Assembly (NCBI RefSeq): GCF_003576645.1 | Contig: NC_044916.1 | Coordinates: forward strand, 31,945,691-32,009,690 | DNA from: Ipomoea triloba | Taxonomy: Eukaryota; Streptophyta; Magnoliopsida; Solanales; Convolvulaceae | Direction: 5' to 3' | DNA length: 64,000 nt | In this document: positions 1-10,492 of the stretch, piece by piece | Layout: the number at the start of each line of letters is the position of its first letter | How positions within the stretch are numbered: the stretch's first letter is position 1 | Made by a program: the position numbers and the translations under genes | Notes under the pieces: model-generated | Told to the model about the DNA's origin: nothing | What the model saw: only the letters and a program-made list of their open reading frames with translations | Databases searched by the model: none

Positions 1-1773
1 AAAAAAAAAAAAAAAAAAAAAAAAAAAAGGTCAGTTCTGAATTTTCAATAAAATATGGTCCTAGAATAAAAGAGTCAGATGCACTAGACCTTGAAGAGCA
101 CATGGAAGAAACATATATTAGGGTTTGCATAGTTCTCCCCTGCAGGCTGAGCATAGAAGGTGAGAAAATTGTAGTAAGAGTTGTGATATTATACAAATAT
201 TCTGCATTTCCAAGTCCATAGGTTTTGCAAAACTAAATGAATAAAGATGGGCAATAGACGAGTTGTCTTGTAAAGTTACATTAGTGACATTAGCACATAT
301 ATGCACGCATAGCAAACATTGTTGGATAACAAAAGGATGTAATTCACAGGTCAAAATTTAAATTTTACATCAGTTAACCATTTGTGAGTACTATGCATGT
401 TACGATGACAGTCATTTTGTAATGGCACTATCAATTAATGAGTTGTTCTTGTCCTCTTAATTTTACCGAGGATGACTTTACAGAATATAATAATAACTGA
501 GTGAAAAATCAACAAGGGGGTTGCAGTGACAGTCTCCTCTGTTGAGGTGATCAGTAAATCAACCACTGCCCTTTCAATTATTGTTTCCAATAATTTACTA
601 ATCCATCTTATAACTGCATCACATTGGCCATCTCCCTCTATATTCTAATCCCCTAAACAGCTTATGACCTAGATTTATGCAAGATTGGGTGCTCTCATCT
701 CATCTACCAATGTTTATTTTCTTTTATATTTTACCCCTCCAAAGCTAATTTGCATATTTTATGCACCATACTACAGGATATGTATGCCATATCAAAGGCA
801 GCCTACTCATCAACCACCATGATGAACAGCATGTAATTATGTCAACCTCCCAAAATAGTCCAAGTTGCAAAAAGAGTCTTCTCTCTCATGCATGAACAGA
901 CGCATGCAAATATCTTAGTATCAGCAAAGTTATCAATTTCTGAAAACATCTAAAATTCATAACAGTCTTGACAACTCCTAAACGAGCTAATTCAACACAT
1001 GTGAAGAAAAAAAGGCAGCATTGTCAACTGTTAATTAAATAGAAAAGGGCCTCAACAAGTTATGGAGGCGTGCCCATGAACTCTGGAGTATTTCTTCTTA
1101 TAAGGGATTAATGCTACAGTGCTACCATCCAAGTGTAAAAAACCAAGGTATCAATCTTTATTTACTCTCCAATTCGTTTAAGAAACCAAATTAGTAATAG
1201 TCCCATGCTAAACAGGCATTCCCAAGCTCCTCTTAAGATATCTCTCTTCCTAAATTTTATTATTCTCTTCTGTTAATGTTCTGCAAGTGTGATTGCAATG
1301 CTTCACCTTATTAAGCCCTAAATTCTAGTCAACAAGTTCAATACCTATCATTCCCAACATCAATTTCCTAACTCATCATTTCCAGTAGCTCTACCCAGAG
1401 TAAGTCTCAAACAACATCACACATGCTTCGCTGGAAAAGGTGAGAGCACTCGTAAGTCGTGACCAGCCCCGAGAAGCACGTTCTCTAAACTCGTGCATTT
1501 GTCATCAGTTTTACGAAATCCGATCAATTCAGCCTACAGATTTGTTCTTCATCTTAGCATCACATCAGATTAACCTAACAATTTTGTGCCTACTGCATTT
1601 CTAACGAAAATACGATTTATCTGATAGAAATACAATTGCATCTGCAGATCTACTGGGACAGGATATCAAACAACAAGTCAGCGGTCGATCCATTAAAGCG
1701 TCATTATAGAATAATCCAATAGTAAATTCGACTGAAATCACATAAACCACTTTTGTAAAAACGAAGAACTTAC
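1..1773. other. No recognisable gene; possible intron of a minus-strand gene
   Basis: The stretch opens with a run of 28 A and is AT-rich throughout. I see only short open frames with no protein-like composition and no family I recognise. If the small exon at 1774-1788 is real, this would be the first intron of a gene that continues past the left edge of the window. Confidence 0.4.
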
Positions 1774-1788
1774 AGGATTCAGATCCAT
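1774..1788 (-). CDS. Possible first coding exon of a gene running off the left edge
   Basis: Read on the minus strand, an ATG at 1788 gives Met-Asp-Leu-Asn-Pro followed at once by a good splice donor (GTAAGT, reading down from 1773). The sequence just upstream on that strand (about 1789-2000) resembles a plant 5' leader. No later exon is visible in the window, so the product cannot be named. This rests only on the start and donor pattern and could be chance. Confidence 0.3.
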
Positions 1789-2296
1789 TTTTTGGATAAT
1801 TCAAATGCAGGGATTTTCAGTACCGCCCCTCTCAGCTGTGTGATCTTCTCTTCTGCGTCTCTTCTCGGATTCAACTCCCGAGTTTATAAAATTGATTTTT
1901 CTGGTACGAAAATCTGAAGCTAATTTGCATGTTTAAGTTTTAGTTAGTGTCTTCTGCCCGACGGATCCGGGTGAAGGTCGGAGTTCAATTTTGCAGAGGA
2001 CACTCATAATTTCGAGTATTTTAAATTTGACCCTGAATACATTTTAAAATTTTAATATCTATCCTACAAATTTAAGGATATTTTGGAAAAATATTTCTCT
2101 TTTTTTCCTCATAAAAATGTACAATTTTCCTATTCTAACTTTATTATATTATAAAAAAAATTGCACTTTTGTCCACTAAATTATTTTATATGTTCAAATT
2201 TGATCCCTTAATTATAAAATAAACACATTTGGTCACTTAATTATCCCATTAGTGGTATATAATGTCCTCTTAATTATATTGTCAATACATTAATTA
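1789..2296. other. Possible promoter/leader, then AT-rich intergenic DNA
   Basis: The first 200 bases have the mixed composition of a plant promoter and leader for the minus-strand exon at 1774-1788. The rest is very AT-rich, and I see no gene in it. Confidence 0.3.
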
Positions 2297-2652
2297 GGGT
2301 GTTTAGTTCATGAAATGTTAGTTACTTAGAGAATGTTAGATTTTTGGGAATGTTAGATAATTAAAAATGTTAAATTTATATGTTTGGTTTAAAACTAAAG
2401 TATGTAAATAAGGCAACGATAATAAGACAAATTAATTAAAATGGCAAAAAGTCCAAAATTAGTAATAAGATAAGAGATTGTGAACCCAAAATTGGAGGGT
2501 ATCTCACATTTCATTCCAATAGTTAAAAATTGTATGTGGAAGTTATGTTACATTCATTGAAAAAATTACATAACATGTACCTAACATATGAATCTTATAT
2601 TCCCAAGCAAAAATAAAATTAGTTATCTTATATAACTTGAACTAAACACCCC
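2297..2652. mobile_element. Tourist-like (PIF/Harbinger) MITE, 356 bp
   Basis: The ends are inverted repeats: the left begins GGGTGTTTAGTTCA and the right ends with its near-perfect complement (TGAACTAAACACCCC in outline). TTA lies directly outside both ends (2294-2296 and 2653-2655), the 3-bp target duplication typical of PIF/Harbinger elements. There is no coding capacity. Termini plus TSD make the call strong; the superfamily is inferred from TSD length and the GGG...TTTAG end. Confidence 0.8.
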
Positions 2653-3033
2653 TTATGGTGTGCTTGGTTTGCACATTGGAATTGAAATCGAAATAAAAAT
2701 CAAATACTTAGTAATATATAGGTGGTGAAAATATTTTGCATGTAATTTAGCTAGCATTGGATATTATTGCAATGATATACAACTTTTTCTAAATAACGAT
2801 TCCAGTTTTAATATGTCACAAAATAATGTAAATCTTTTTATATATTGTACTGTAAAATTTAAATAATATTAACGTTTTTTTCCGCCAAACACCTTGTGCT
2901 CAGATAACATGTAGTGACTCTCCCATATGAGAGGTCATGAGATTAAGCCTCGGTGGAGGTGAAAACTTTTATTTCCTTGCCCGATTTTCTATAGAGCATC
3001 CTTATCAGTTTAGTATTTATCACAGTTTTTATA
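2653..3033. other. AT-rich sequence, no gene seen
   Basis: Low-complexity intergenic DNA. A weak inverted motif pair (TGCTTGGTTTGC near 2663 and GCCAAACACC near 2884) hints at another decayed MITE, but I could not define target duplications. Confidence 0.3.
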
Positions 3034-3440
3034 AGGCAACAAGGAGAGAGAAAAACAAAGACAAACAAAAATACAACAACTCTAACGTGTAACAAGATTA
3101 ATAAAAAATAAAAAAAAAAAAAAACGTAAGGGAAGATGCGCCAACGGGCGCCGTGATTCGTCTGGGCGCATTACATGCCTTGTTTGTGTTTGTTTTGTTT
3201 TTTCTCTCACTTTTGAGCCCCTAAAAAATAAATACTTGCAAAAAAAAAACAAACAAAAAAAACAAAACTACTCCAAAAGCTCATCCCGCCACTAGTTAAA
3301 AACCCTTCCTTAATTTTTTGGTCCGCCAAAACCCCATAGAATCCACAATTGTGGGTGCTCCTAGTGTCTCTTTATACGCACACTAAGTCAGAAAAGTGAC
3401 GGAGAGCATAAGAATTCAAGTATACATATAAAAATAATCT
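3034..3440. repeat. Direct repeat copy 1 (pair with 4102-4451)
   Basis: This 0.4-kb block and the one at 4102-4451 share order and sequence along their length: a GGAGAGAG start, a purine-rich run, a GGGCGC-containing GC-rich segment, CTCCAAAAGCTCATCC, ACTAGTTAAAAACCCTTC, CACACTAAGTCAGAAAAGTGAC and an AAAAATAATCT end. No coding frame is conserved, so this is probably a decayed MITE duplicated with some flank. Confidence 0.7.
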
Positions 3441-4101
3441 TACATGCTGTCGTTCGTGGTTTTATTCTCAAATCTACATTGTCATGGCCTCAATGAAGAA
3501 AGAGTTGGTTTTTCTCATCCTACAATCCGTAAATAAAGAGAAATATCAAAAGACAGCTCGATTGTAAGGATTTTTAAGATTAATCACTCAAAATAGTTGA
3601 AACTTTATTTGTTAATTGATTGTTTATCATTATATGTGTTTTTCTTAGTTCCTTTTGAATATTCCAGTTAAGTTTATCTTGTGAATTTTATTATATTTTA
3701 TATTATTAGATAAAAAAGGTAGGTTGGATGAGGAGTTTCTTCAACATGAAGCATTTGGAGGACAATGTACTTAATCGGGAGGTTTAATTTGTGTTGAAAA
3801 ATGGTTAACTTTTGAAATATTTAAAGGTTCTTGGTTACACAGTGTTATAAGGTGGTACGTAGGATTAAGACGACAATGCAAGTAAGGTTTCACAACAAAT
3901 GGTTGATTTCTTTTTGAAACCTCACTTGTTGACTAATTTCAGCTGGCGCATCCAACGATCAATCATTGATTCCGATCCTTTTTTAAACGTAAGAAAATTC
4001 ACACACTTACGTAGAGGAGTATAAAATGAACTCATCTAATTAGCACATGTTTTAGCTGGAACATTAATGGTTAATTTTCTTTCTTTATTGATCTCTTAGA
4101 A
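3441..4101. other. No gene seen between two direct repeats
   Basis: AT-rich spacer between the two 0.4-kb repeat copies. I see no protein-like open frame and no RNA gene. Confidence 0.4.
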
Positions 4102-4451
4102 GCCAACAAGGAGAGAGAAGGACCAAAGAGAAAAAAAAAAAATACAAAAGGTCTAATGCGTGCACCGTTTGGGCGCGCTCCGTGCGCAATATGCGTTTGC
4201 GTTTGCGTTTGCGTTTGGCTTTATTTTTTCTCACTTGTGGGCCCCTACAAAAATCAAGACTTGGGAGGAGGAAAAAAAAAAACTCCAAAAGCTCATCCCT
4301 ATACTAGTTAAAAACCCTTCTTTATTTTTGGTATGCAAAAAATCCATAAAATCCACAAGTATGGATGCTCTTTAGTGTCTCTTTGTATACACACTAAGTC
4401 AGAAAAGTGACGAAGAGCATAGGAGTTCAAGTATACAAATAAAAATAATCT
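4102..4451. repeat. Direct repeat copy 2 (pair with 3034-3440), with a 6-bp minisatellite
   Basis: Second copy of the 3034-3440 block, same orientation, about 1.07 kb further on. It differs mainly in carrying a short GCGTTT hexamer array around 4193-4218 where copy 1 has TGTTTGTGTTTG. It ends about 390 bp before the CSP41b start codon, so it may lie in that gene's distal promoter. Confidence 0.7.
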
Positions 4452-4842
4452 TTAATTTTTGGTATGCAACTATAAAATTTACAAGTGTGAAGGCTCTTAG
4501 TCATTTATTCATATCATTGGTACGTGGAATCCAGAAAGCGAAACCTTAATAAATAATAAATGGATGTAAAATGCCATTTTGCGCGGCAACAAAACGGGAG
4601 GTCGTGATTATGTAAGAACGAGAGGCTATAGATAGAATCATCATTGAAGCAGAAGCTGCGGAAGGAACAACATCAAGAAGACCAAAAGTGGGGTCGTTGT
4701 CTTATCCCCATCACAAGAACGAGAGTCGGAAATAAACCCACACCAGAACTAGAAGAAGAAGAGATGGGCATAGCCTCATTCAAACTCCTCCCAACTCCAA
4801 CAACAACCTCAAAGCTCAAAGCTTTACCAAAAACCCATCATC

Positions 4843-7800
4843 ATGGTCAGCCTGGTGGCCGTTGTTCCACAGCCCAAAACCCTTTCTTTATCTGCCCTCC
4901 CTTCTTCTCGCTCTGACTTCAATGGCACCAAATTAGCTGTCTCATCTGTCCAGGTAACACAGCTTTTCTAGCCATTATGAAATTGGGGTACACTATTTCA
5001 CACTAATTTCAAGGTTCAAGATTTGTTCACACAAAGAAGCAGTGTGCTATAGACTTATAGTTGTAGTTCAAACAATGATTTTGTCATTATAAGATTACGG
5101 TTTATTGGGCACTTGATGTTGTTCTTGTTGTACTCTGCAATTGTTACTTTGTTATTGGTTTAAAACTAATTTCAAGGTTGGGTTCAAGATTTGTTCACAG
5201 AAAGAGGCAGTTTGTTATAGTTGTAGTTCAAACAATGATTTTGTCATTATAAGATTACTGGTTTATTGGGCATTTTATGTTCTTGTTGTACTCTGGAATT
5301 CTTACTTTGGGGCATTTTATGTTCTTGTTGTACTCTGGAATTCTTACTTTGTTATTGGGGTAGACTATTTCAAAATAATTTCAAGGTTGGGTTCAAGATG
5401 GGTAGACTATTTCAAAATAATTTCAAGGTTGGGTTCAAGATCTGTTCACAGAAAGAAGCAGTGTGTTATAGTTGTAGTTCAAACAATGATTTTGTCATTA
5501 TAAGATTACTGGTTTATTGGGCATTTTATGTTCTTGTTGTACTCTGGAATTCTTACTTTGGGGCATTTTATGTTCTTGTTGTACTCTGGAATTCTTACTT
5601 TGTTATTGGGGTAGACTATTTCAAAATAATTTCAAGGTTGGGTTCAAGATGGGTAGACTATTTCAAAATAATTTCAAGGTTGGGTTCAAGATTTGTTCAC
5701 AGAAAGAAGAAGTGTGTTATAGTTGTAGTTCAAACAATGATTTTGTCATTATAAGATTACTGGTTTATTGGGCACTTGATGATGTTCTTGTTGTTCTTTG
5801 GAATTGTTAGTCTGTTTGCCTGTATAGGGAGACTAATGTGATTTCTCTTTTCATTAATGTGTGTTGATGTAGTATAAGAGGAAGGTATGGCAGCCAAAAG
5901 GGGCACTGCAGATTTCTGCAAGTGCCAAGAAGATCCTTATAATGGGAGGCACCAGATTTATTGGTATCTTTTTGTCTAGACTTCTTGTGAAAGAAGGCCA
6001 CCAGGTTTAAACTATGTGATTTACACCCATTTGTTATAGTTTTTGTTGCGGGAAATCAATTATGGGTCACCGATATGAAGCACTGAGTGGAAGTTTAATA
6101 GTTCAGAGATAAATTGTCTACAGGTTACGCTGTTCACAAGAGGAAAAGCCCCGATTGCACAGCAGTTGCCTGGAGAATCAGACAGTGACTTTGCTGATTT
6201 TTCCTCCAAGGTTGTGCCAAATAATCATCTCAAACTATCGGAGATCATTACTTTCTTGCCTTGCTTGATAGTCTTTCCAAGTATGCATTCTAAGAAGTGT
6301 ATCATATGCCTCGTTTAGATATTGCACTTGAAGGGAGACAGAATGGACTTTGATTTTGTTAAGAGCAGTCTCGCTGCTAAAGGTTTTGACGTTGTGTATG
6401 ACATAAATGGTGCGTATTCTTTGTTCGATATCTTGATGTGGACTTCAGAATCTTCTATTTGATTGCAACTGTGTGTGCTTGATTTCATGTTTTCTTTTTG
6501 CACTTGACAATCCCTTGAAAATGCTTTTGTTTTAACTTCAGGACGTGAAGCAGTTGAAGTGGAACCCATATTGGATGCATTGCCTAATCTAGAACAGTAA
6601 GCTGTTCATCAGATCAATATTTATGCACAATCAGAGAGATGATATTTGATTTCAACACCAAATTTCTAGTTTTGAGCCTTTTACTGAAATAAAAATATAT
6701 TTCTTTGAATCTTACTTTTCGTTTTGCTGAATCCTTAGGTACATATACTGCTCTTCAGCTGGTGTTTATCTCAAAACTGACTATTTGCCGCACTATGAAG
6801 TTAGTATATCTTCATCTATTTTTCTCATTGAAGTTATGTTTTTCTCTAGAGAAGCACCTAGTTAACGTTGGGCCACTGAATTTTTGTCATGGTACACATT
6901 TTAGAATATAGTTTTTTCCCCCTTCCTTTTAGCCCCTCGGCAGACTGCCTTTAGTTAAATTCATTGTGTTATCTGGTTCTGATTGCAGTGATTTTATATG
7001 TGGGAATAACTCTTGTCGGTTCTGGAGTAAAACTCGAAAGTCGAAATTACTTGCAATAATACACAGAAATGCAGTTGGATGGATCGGATTTGCATAGAAT
7101 TTTCCCTCCATCGTTTCTTATGGATCATGGTCTCATCACGTTTATAGTTTTGACTAAACAATTTTGTGTGCTCCTATTGACAGACTGATGCTGTTGACCC
7201 GAAGAGCAGGCACAAGGGAAAGCTCGAGACAGAGAGCTTATTGACATCGCGAGGTGTTAATTGGACTTCGATAAGACCAGTCTATATCTACGGGCCCTTG
7301 AACTACAATCCTGTTGAAGAGTGGTTCTTTCACAGGCTGAAAGCAGGTCGCCCAATCCCAGTTCCCAACTCTGGAATGCAAGTAACGCAGCTCGGTCACG
7401 TGAAGGTTAGCAAAATGAAATGGCAATAGATTGAACGTAAATGGTTAAACAACGGGAATTTTATGCATTCCTTGAACTTGTTATACTATTCACTTTTCAT
7501 CCATGCTGAAACAGATTAGCGTACACTGTAAAAATAATACTTGAGTTGGATGGACCGAGTTATATGCTTATAAAAAATGAAAAGAAAAAATAACGTAAAC
7601 TTGTGTTTAATATGATATGGACCGAGTTTTATGCAGTTGAGCTTGATATTTGCAGGATCTTGCAACAGCCTTTATTAAGGTTCTTGGTAATGAAAAAGCA
7701 AGCAAACAGGTGTTTAACATATCTGGAGATAAATATGTTACCTTTGATGGATTAGCAAAGGCGTGTGCAAAGGTAAGTCATATTTTTTTCATGTCTGTGA

Positions 7801-8219
7801 AAGGCCTAAGTACTTGCAAACTAGAAAAATGATGTGACTATCCTCGTGTTTCTAACAGGCCGGTGGATTCCCCGAGCCTGAGATTGTTCACTACAACCCT
7901 AAGGAGTTTGATTTTGGTAAAAAGAAAGCATTTCCATTCCGTGACCAGGTAACCTGTTGCTGGCTGGATAGGTTAAGATTAACAAAAATGTCTGTTGGTG
8001 ACAAAAAAAAATGACATTTTGTTGCTTTCTGCAATGCAGCATTTCTTTGCATCAATCGAGAAGGCGAAGAGCGTGCTGGGATGGAAACCAGAGTTCGACT
8101 TGGTGGAAGGTCTCACGGACTCTTACAGCCTAGACTTTGGCCGCGGAACCTTCAGGAAAGCGGCTGATTTCTCAACAGATGACTTGATTCTTGGAAAGAG
8201 CCTTGTTCTGCAGAGCTAA
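4843..8219 (+). CDS. CSP41B: Chloroplast stem-loop binding protein of 41 kDa b (CSP41b/CRB), 10 exons, 381 aa
   Basis: Chloroplast protein of the atypical SDR family that binds plastid RNA and ribosomes and helps stabilise plastid transcripts. Coding exons: 4843-4953, 5873-6004, 6124-6210, 6319-6409, 6542-6596, 6739-6799, 7184-7405, 7656-7772, 7859-7948 and 8040-8219. All introns are GT-AG and all phases fit, giving 381 aa (the Arabidopsis protein is about 378). The first 50 or so residues look like a transit peptide and include SDFNGTKL. The Rossmann glycine motif GGTRFIG is at residues 62-68. VNWTSIRPVYIYGPLNYNP and FPEPEIVHYNPKEFDFGKKK are hallmark family stretches. The canonical SDR YxxxK pair is not seen (YLK only). 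I chose 4843 because it is in frame with exon 2; an earlier ATG at 4764 opens an out-of-frame ORF overlapping this start. Intron 1 holds a large tandem array. Confidence 0.97.
5010..5812. repeat. Nested 251-bp tandem repeat inside CSP41b intron 1
   Basis: Units starting AAGATTACTGGTTTATTGGG occur at 5251, 5502 and 5753, an exact period of 251 bp, with a diverged partial unit before and a truncated one after. Inside each full unit a block of about 41 bp (TTTTATGTTCTTGTTGTACT...) is doubled, and so is a block of about 42 bp (GTAGACTATTTCAAAATAAT...). The array makes up most of the 919-bp intron. Its long open frames are by-products of the repetition; 251 is not a multiple of three. Confidence 0.92.
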
Positions 8220-8573
8220 GGCCTTCTTCACTTCTGTTCTTGCATTTTAGCTTGTATCGATTTCCTGAGCTAAGTTCAGTAGTTGTTGCCTTGTTGGTAG
8301 GGTTTGTTTTCATTGTAAGATTCATGAGAAAAAACTGAGAATGTTTCCATCTGCAAATCTTAAGAAGATTGAAATGAGAAGAACAAATGGTTCTGCAATT
8401 TGCCTTCTGTTTACCAGTTCTGTGACAGTGTGATCATAGATTCATAGCTAATACAAATGTTCCCTAAACATGCCTTTTTTTTTTTTGAGTGACGAGAAAA
8501 ACTCACACCCACTACTACCCACTACTCGAGGTTGTGCACTCGGTAAGCATGAAACTGCCAAAGAGCCTCCATT

Positions 8574-8574
<1 letters not shown>
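8220..8574. other. CSP41b 3' flank, no gene seen
   Basis: The 3' UTR and downstream sequence of CSP41b. I see no clear canonical AATAAA signal and no other feature. Confidence 0.4.
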
Positions 8575-8609
<35 letters not shown>

Positions 8610-8669
8610 TTCATTTCTATTTTATTAATATGGATGAATCCTTAATTCCTATGCCAAAACAGAAATGAA

Positions 8670-8703
<34 letters not shown>

Positions 8704-8711
8704 TTATTATT
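8575..8711. repeat. (TAA)n / (TTA)n microsatellite forming a long hairpin
   Basis: A TAA array (8575-8609) runs into ATTTCATTTCT, then a 42-nt loop, then AGAAATGAAAT, then a TTA array to 8711. The arms at about 8576-8618 and 8661-8703 are complementary apart from a single TAG interruption in the second array, a stem of about 43 bp. Confidence 0.85.
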
Positions 8712-8761
8712 TCTTTAAATCAAAATCCAAAAAGATCGAAAAAGGCAAAGTATTTAAAATA

Positions 8762-8764
<3 letters not shown>

Positions 8765-8795
<31 letters not shown>

Positions 8796-8817
8796 TATAT
8801 ATATATATATATATATA
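8765..8817. repeat. Compound microsatellite (AC)n-(AT)n
   Basis: Directly readable: about 14 AC units at 8765-8793 followed by about 11 AT units to 8817. Confidence 0.95.
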
Positions 8818-8880
8818 AACAATCAGTCCCTCTCTGTATTTTTAAACTTATTATTTTAGTCCTATTATTATTATAACCAT

Positions 8881-9147
8881 TAGTCCAAAAAGACTTGCAA
8901 TATTTAATACAAAAATCGAATGAACTCATTCTACTACAAATTTTGTTTTGGTCAACTTTAAAGTCCTAAAAGACTTGCAATATTTAATACAAAAATTGAA
9001 TGAACTCATTCTATTCCAAAATTTGTTTTGATCAACTCTAAAGTCCAAAAAGACTTGCAATATTTAATACAAAAATTGAATGAACTCGGTCTATTCCAAA
9101 ATTTGTTTTGGTAAACTCTAAAGTCCAAAAAGACTTGCAATATTTAG
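8881..9147. repeat. 80-bp tandem repeat, about 3.3 copies, upstream of the EF-hand gene
   Basis: Units carrying AGACTTGCAATATTTAATAC start at about 8881, 8961, 9041 and 9121, an exact 80-bp period with few substitutions (for example AATCGAA/AATTGAA). The fourth unit is truncated at about 9147. The array ends some 270 bp before the ATG of the calmodulin-like gene, so it lies in the probable promoter. There are no spacers between units, so this is not a CRISPR-like arrangement. Confidence 0.93.
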
Positions 9148-9417
9148 TCCCTTAGCCCCCCCTAGTTTTCCTCCAAGAATGTCTCACCAACATTAGCTAT
9201 ACCACCACAAAGGCAACACATTTTATTGAGGAATTTCCTTCACTATCTCTTAAAATAAATACCTCCTCAACAAATTTCTCCTCAATTTGGTTCCACAATA
9301 GATTAGGCATTTCCTCCCCCTTTTCCCTGGTTTCATCAACAAATTTCTGCTAATTTGCCATTATAGCCTCCTCCAAACCACCACCATAAATAGCCCCTGC
9401 CTCGACGACAAAGTAGA

Positions 9418-9870
9418 ATGGATGCTGACGAGCTAAGAAAAGTTTTTGAAATGTTCGACCAGAACAGCGATGGTCGGATCACCACGGAGGAGCTGAATGA
9501 TTCATTGCGTAACATGGGAATCATCATATCGGAGGGGGAGTTGACCCAAATGATCGAGAAAATTGACGAGAATGGGGACGGGTGCGTGGACGTTGATGAG
9601 TTTGGGGCGCTGTACCAATCCATCATGGATGAGCGGGATGATGAGGATGACATGAGGAAGGCATTCGATGTGTTTGACCAGAATGGCGATGGGTTCATCA
9701 CCGTTGATGAGCTAAAGTCGGTGCTGGCATCACTAGGGCTCAAGCAAGGCCAGGCTGTCGAGGACTGCGAGAAGATGATCATGAAGGTGGACGTGGATGG
9801 CGATGGAATGGTGAATTTCACAGAGTTCAAGAAGATGATGAGAGGGGGTGGATTTGCCGCATTGACCTGA
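9418..9870 (+). CDS. Calmodulin-like protein with four EF-hands (CML3/CML7-type), 150 aa
   Basis: Calcium sensor that would bind Ca2+ and relay it to target proteins in the cytosol or nucleus. It is a single-exon ORF of 150 aa, the usual CML size. Four canonical 12-residue loops are visible: [12 protein letters not shown] (14-25), [12 protein letters not shown] (50-61), [12 protein letters not shown] (87-98) and [12 protein letters not shown] (125-136). All four have Asp at position 1, Gly at 6 and Glu at 12, so all should bind calcium. The long acidic linker (ERDDEDD, 72-78) and GLKQG after loop 3 resemble plant CML3/CML7 proteins. There is no N-terminal Met-Gly myristoylation signal and no C-terminal CaaX box. 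An 80-bp tandem array lies upstream and a sequence gap 78 bp downstream. Confidence 0.95.
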   Translation: MDADELRKVFEMFDQNSDGRITTEELNDSLRNMGIIISEGELTQMIEKIDENGDGCVDVDEFGALYQSIMDERDDEDDMRKAFDVFDQNGDGFITVDELKSVLASLGLKQGQAVEDCEKMIMKVDVDGDGMVNFTEFKKMMRGGGFAALT

Positions 9871-9948
9871 AAAACATGCAATTGTGTACATTAGTTATTC
9901 CACACCACACATATTTTGTTTGCAATGCTTTTTTTTTTTTTTTTTTTT

Positions 9949-10492
9949 NNNNNNNNNNNNNNNNNNNNNNNNNNNNNNNNNNNNNNNNNNNNNNNNNNNN
10001 NNNNNNNNNNNNNNNNNNNNNNNNNNNNNNNNNNNNNNNNNNNNNNNNNNNNNNNNNNNNNNNNNNNNNNNNNNNNNNNNNNNNNNNNNNNNNNNNNNNN
10101 NNNNNNNNNNNNNNNNNNNNNNNNNNNNNNNNNNNNNNNNNNNNNNNNNNNNNNNNNNNNNNNNNNNNNNNNNNNNNNNNNNNNNNNNNNNNNNNNNNNN
10201 NNNNNNNNNNNNNNNNNNNNNNNNNNNNNNNNNNNNNNNNNNNNNNNNNNNNNNNNNNNNNNNNNNNNNNNNNNNNNNNNNNNNNNNNNNNNNNNNNNNN
10301 NNNNNNNNNNNNNNNNNNNNNNNNNNNNNNNNNNNNNNNNNNNNNNNNNNNNNNNNNNNNNNNNNNNNNNNNNNNNNNNNNNNNNNNNNNNNNNNNNNNN
10401 NNNNNNNNNNNNNNNNNNNNNNNNNNNNNNNNNNNNNNNNNNNNNNNNNNNNNNNNNNNNNNNNNNNNNNNNNNNNNNNNNNNNNNNNNNNN
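9949..10492. other. Sequence gap, 544 N
   Basis: Undetermined bases, entered from a poly-T run on the left and left through an A-rich run on the right. Any open frame spanning it is meaningless. Confidence 1.

Noticed and set aside
4764..4916. ATG 4764 as the CSP41b start
   Set aside because: Out of frame with exon 2; the family N-terminus (SDFNGTKL before the exon junction) is read only from 4843.
5141..5810. Overlapping open frames encoding repeated peptides (such as FYVLVVLWNSYF) within CSP41b intron 1
   Set aside because: They are translations of a 251-bp tandem repeat in three shifted frames and lie between validated splice sites.
8881..9147. CRISPR-like regular repeats
   Set aside because: The 80-bp units are contiguous with no unique spacers, and this is a plant nuclear genome; an ordinary tandem array.
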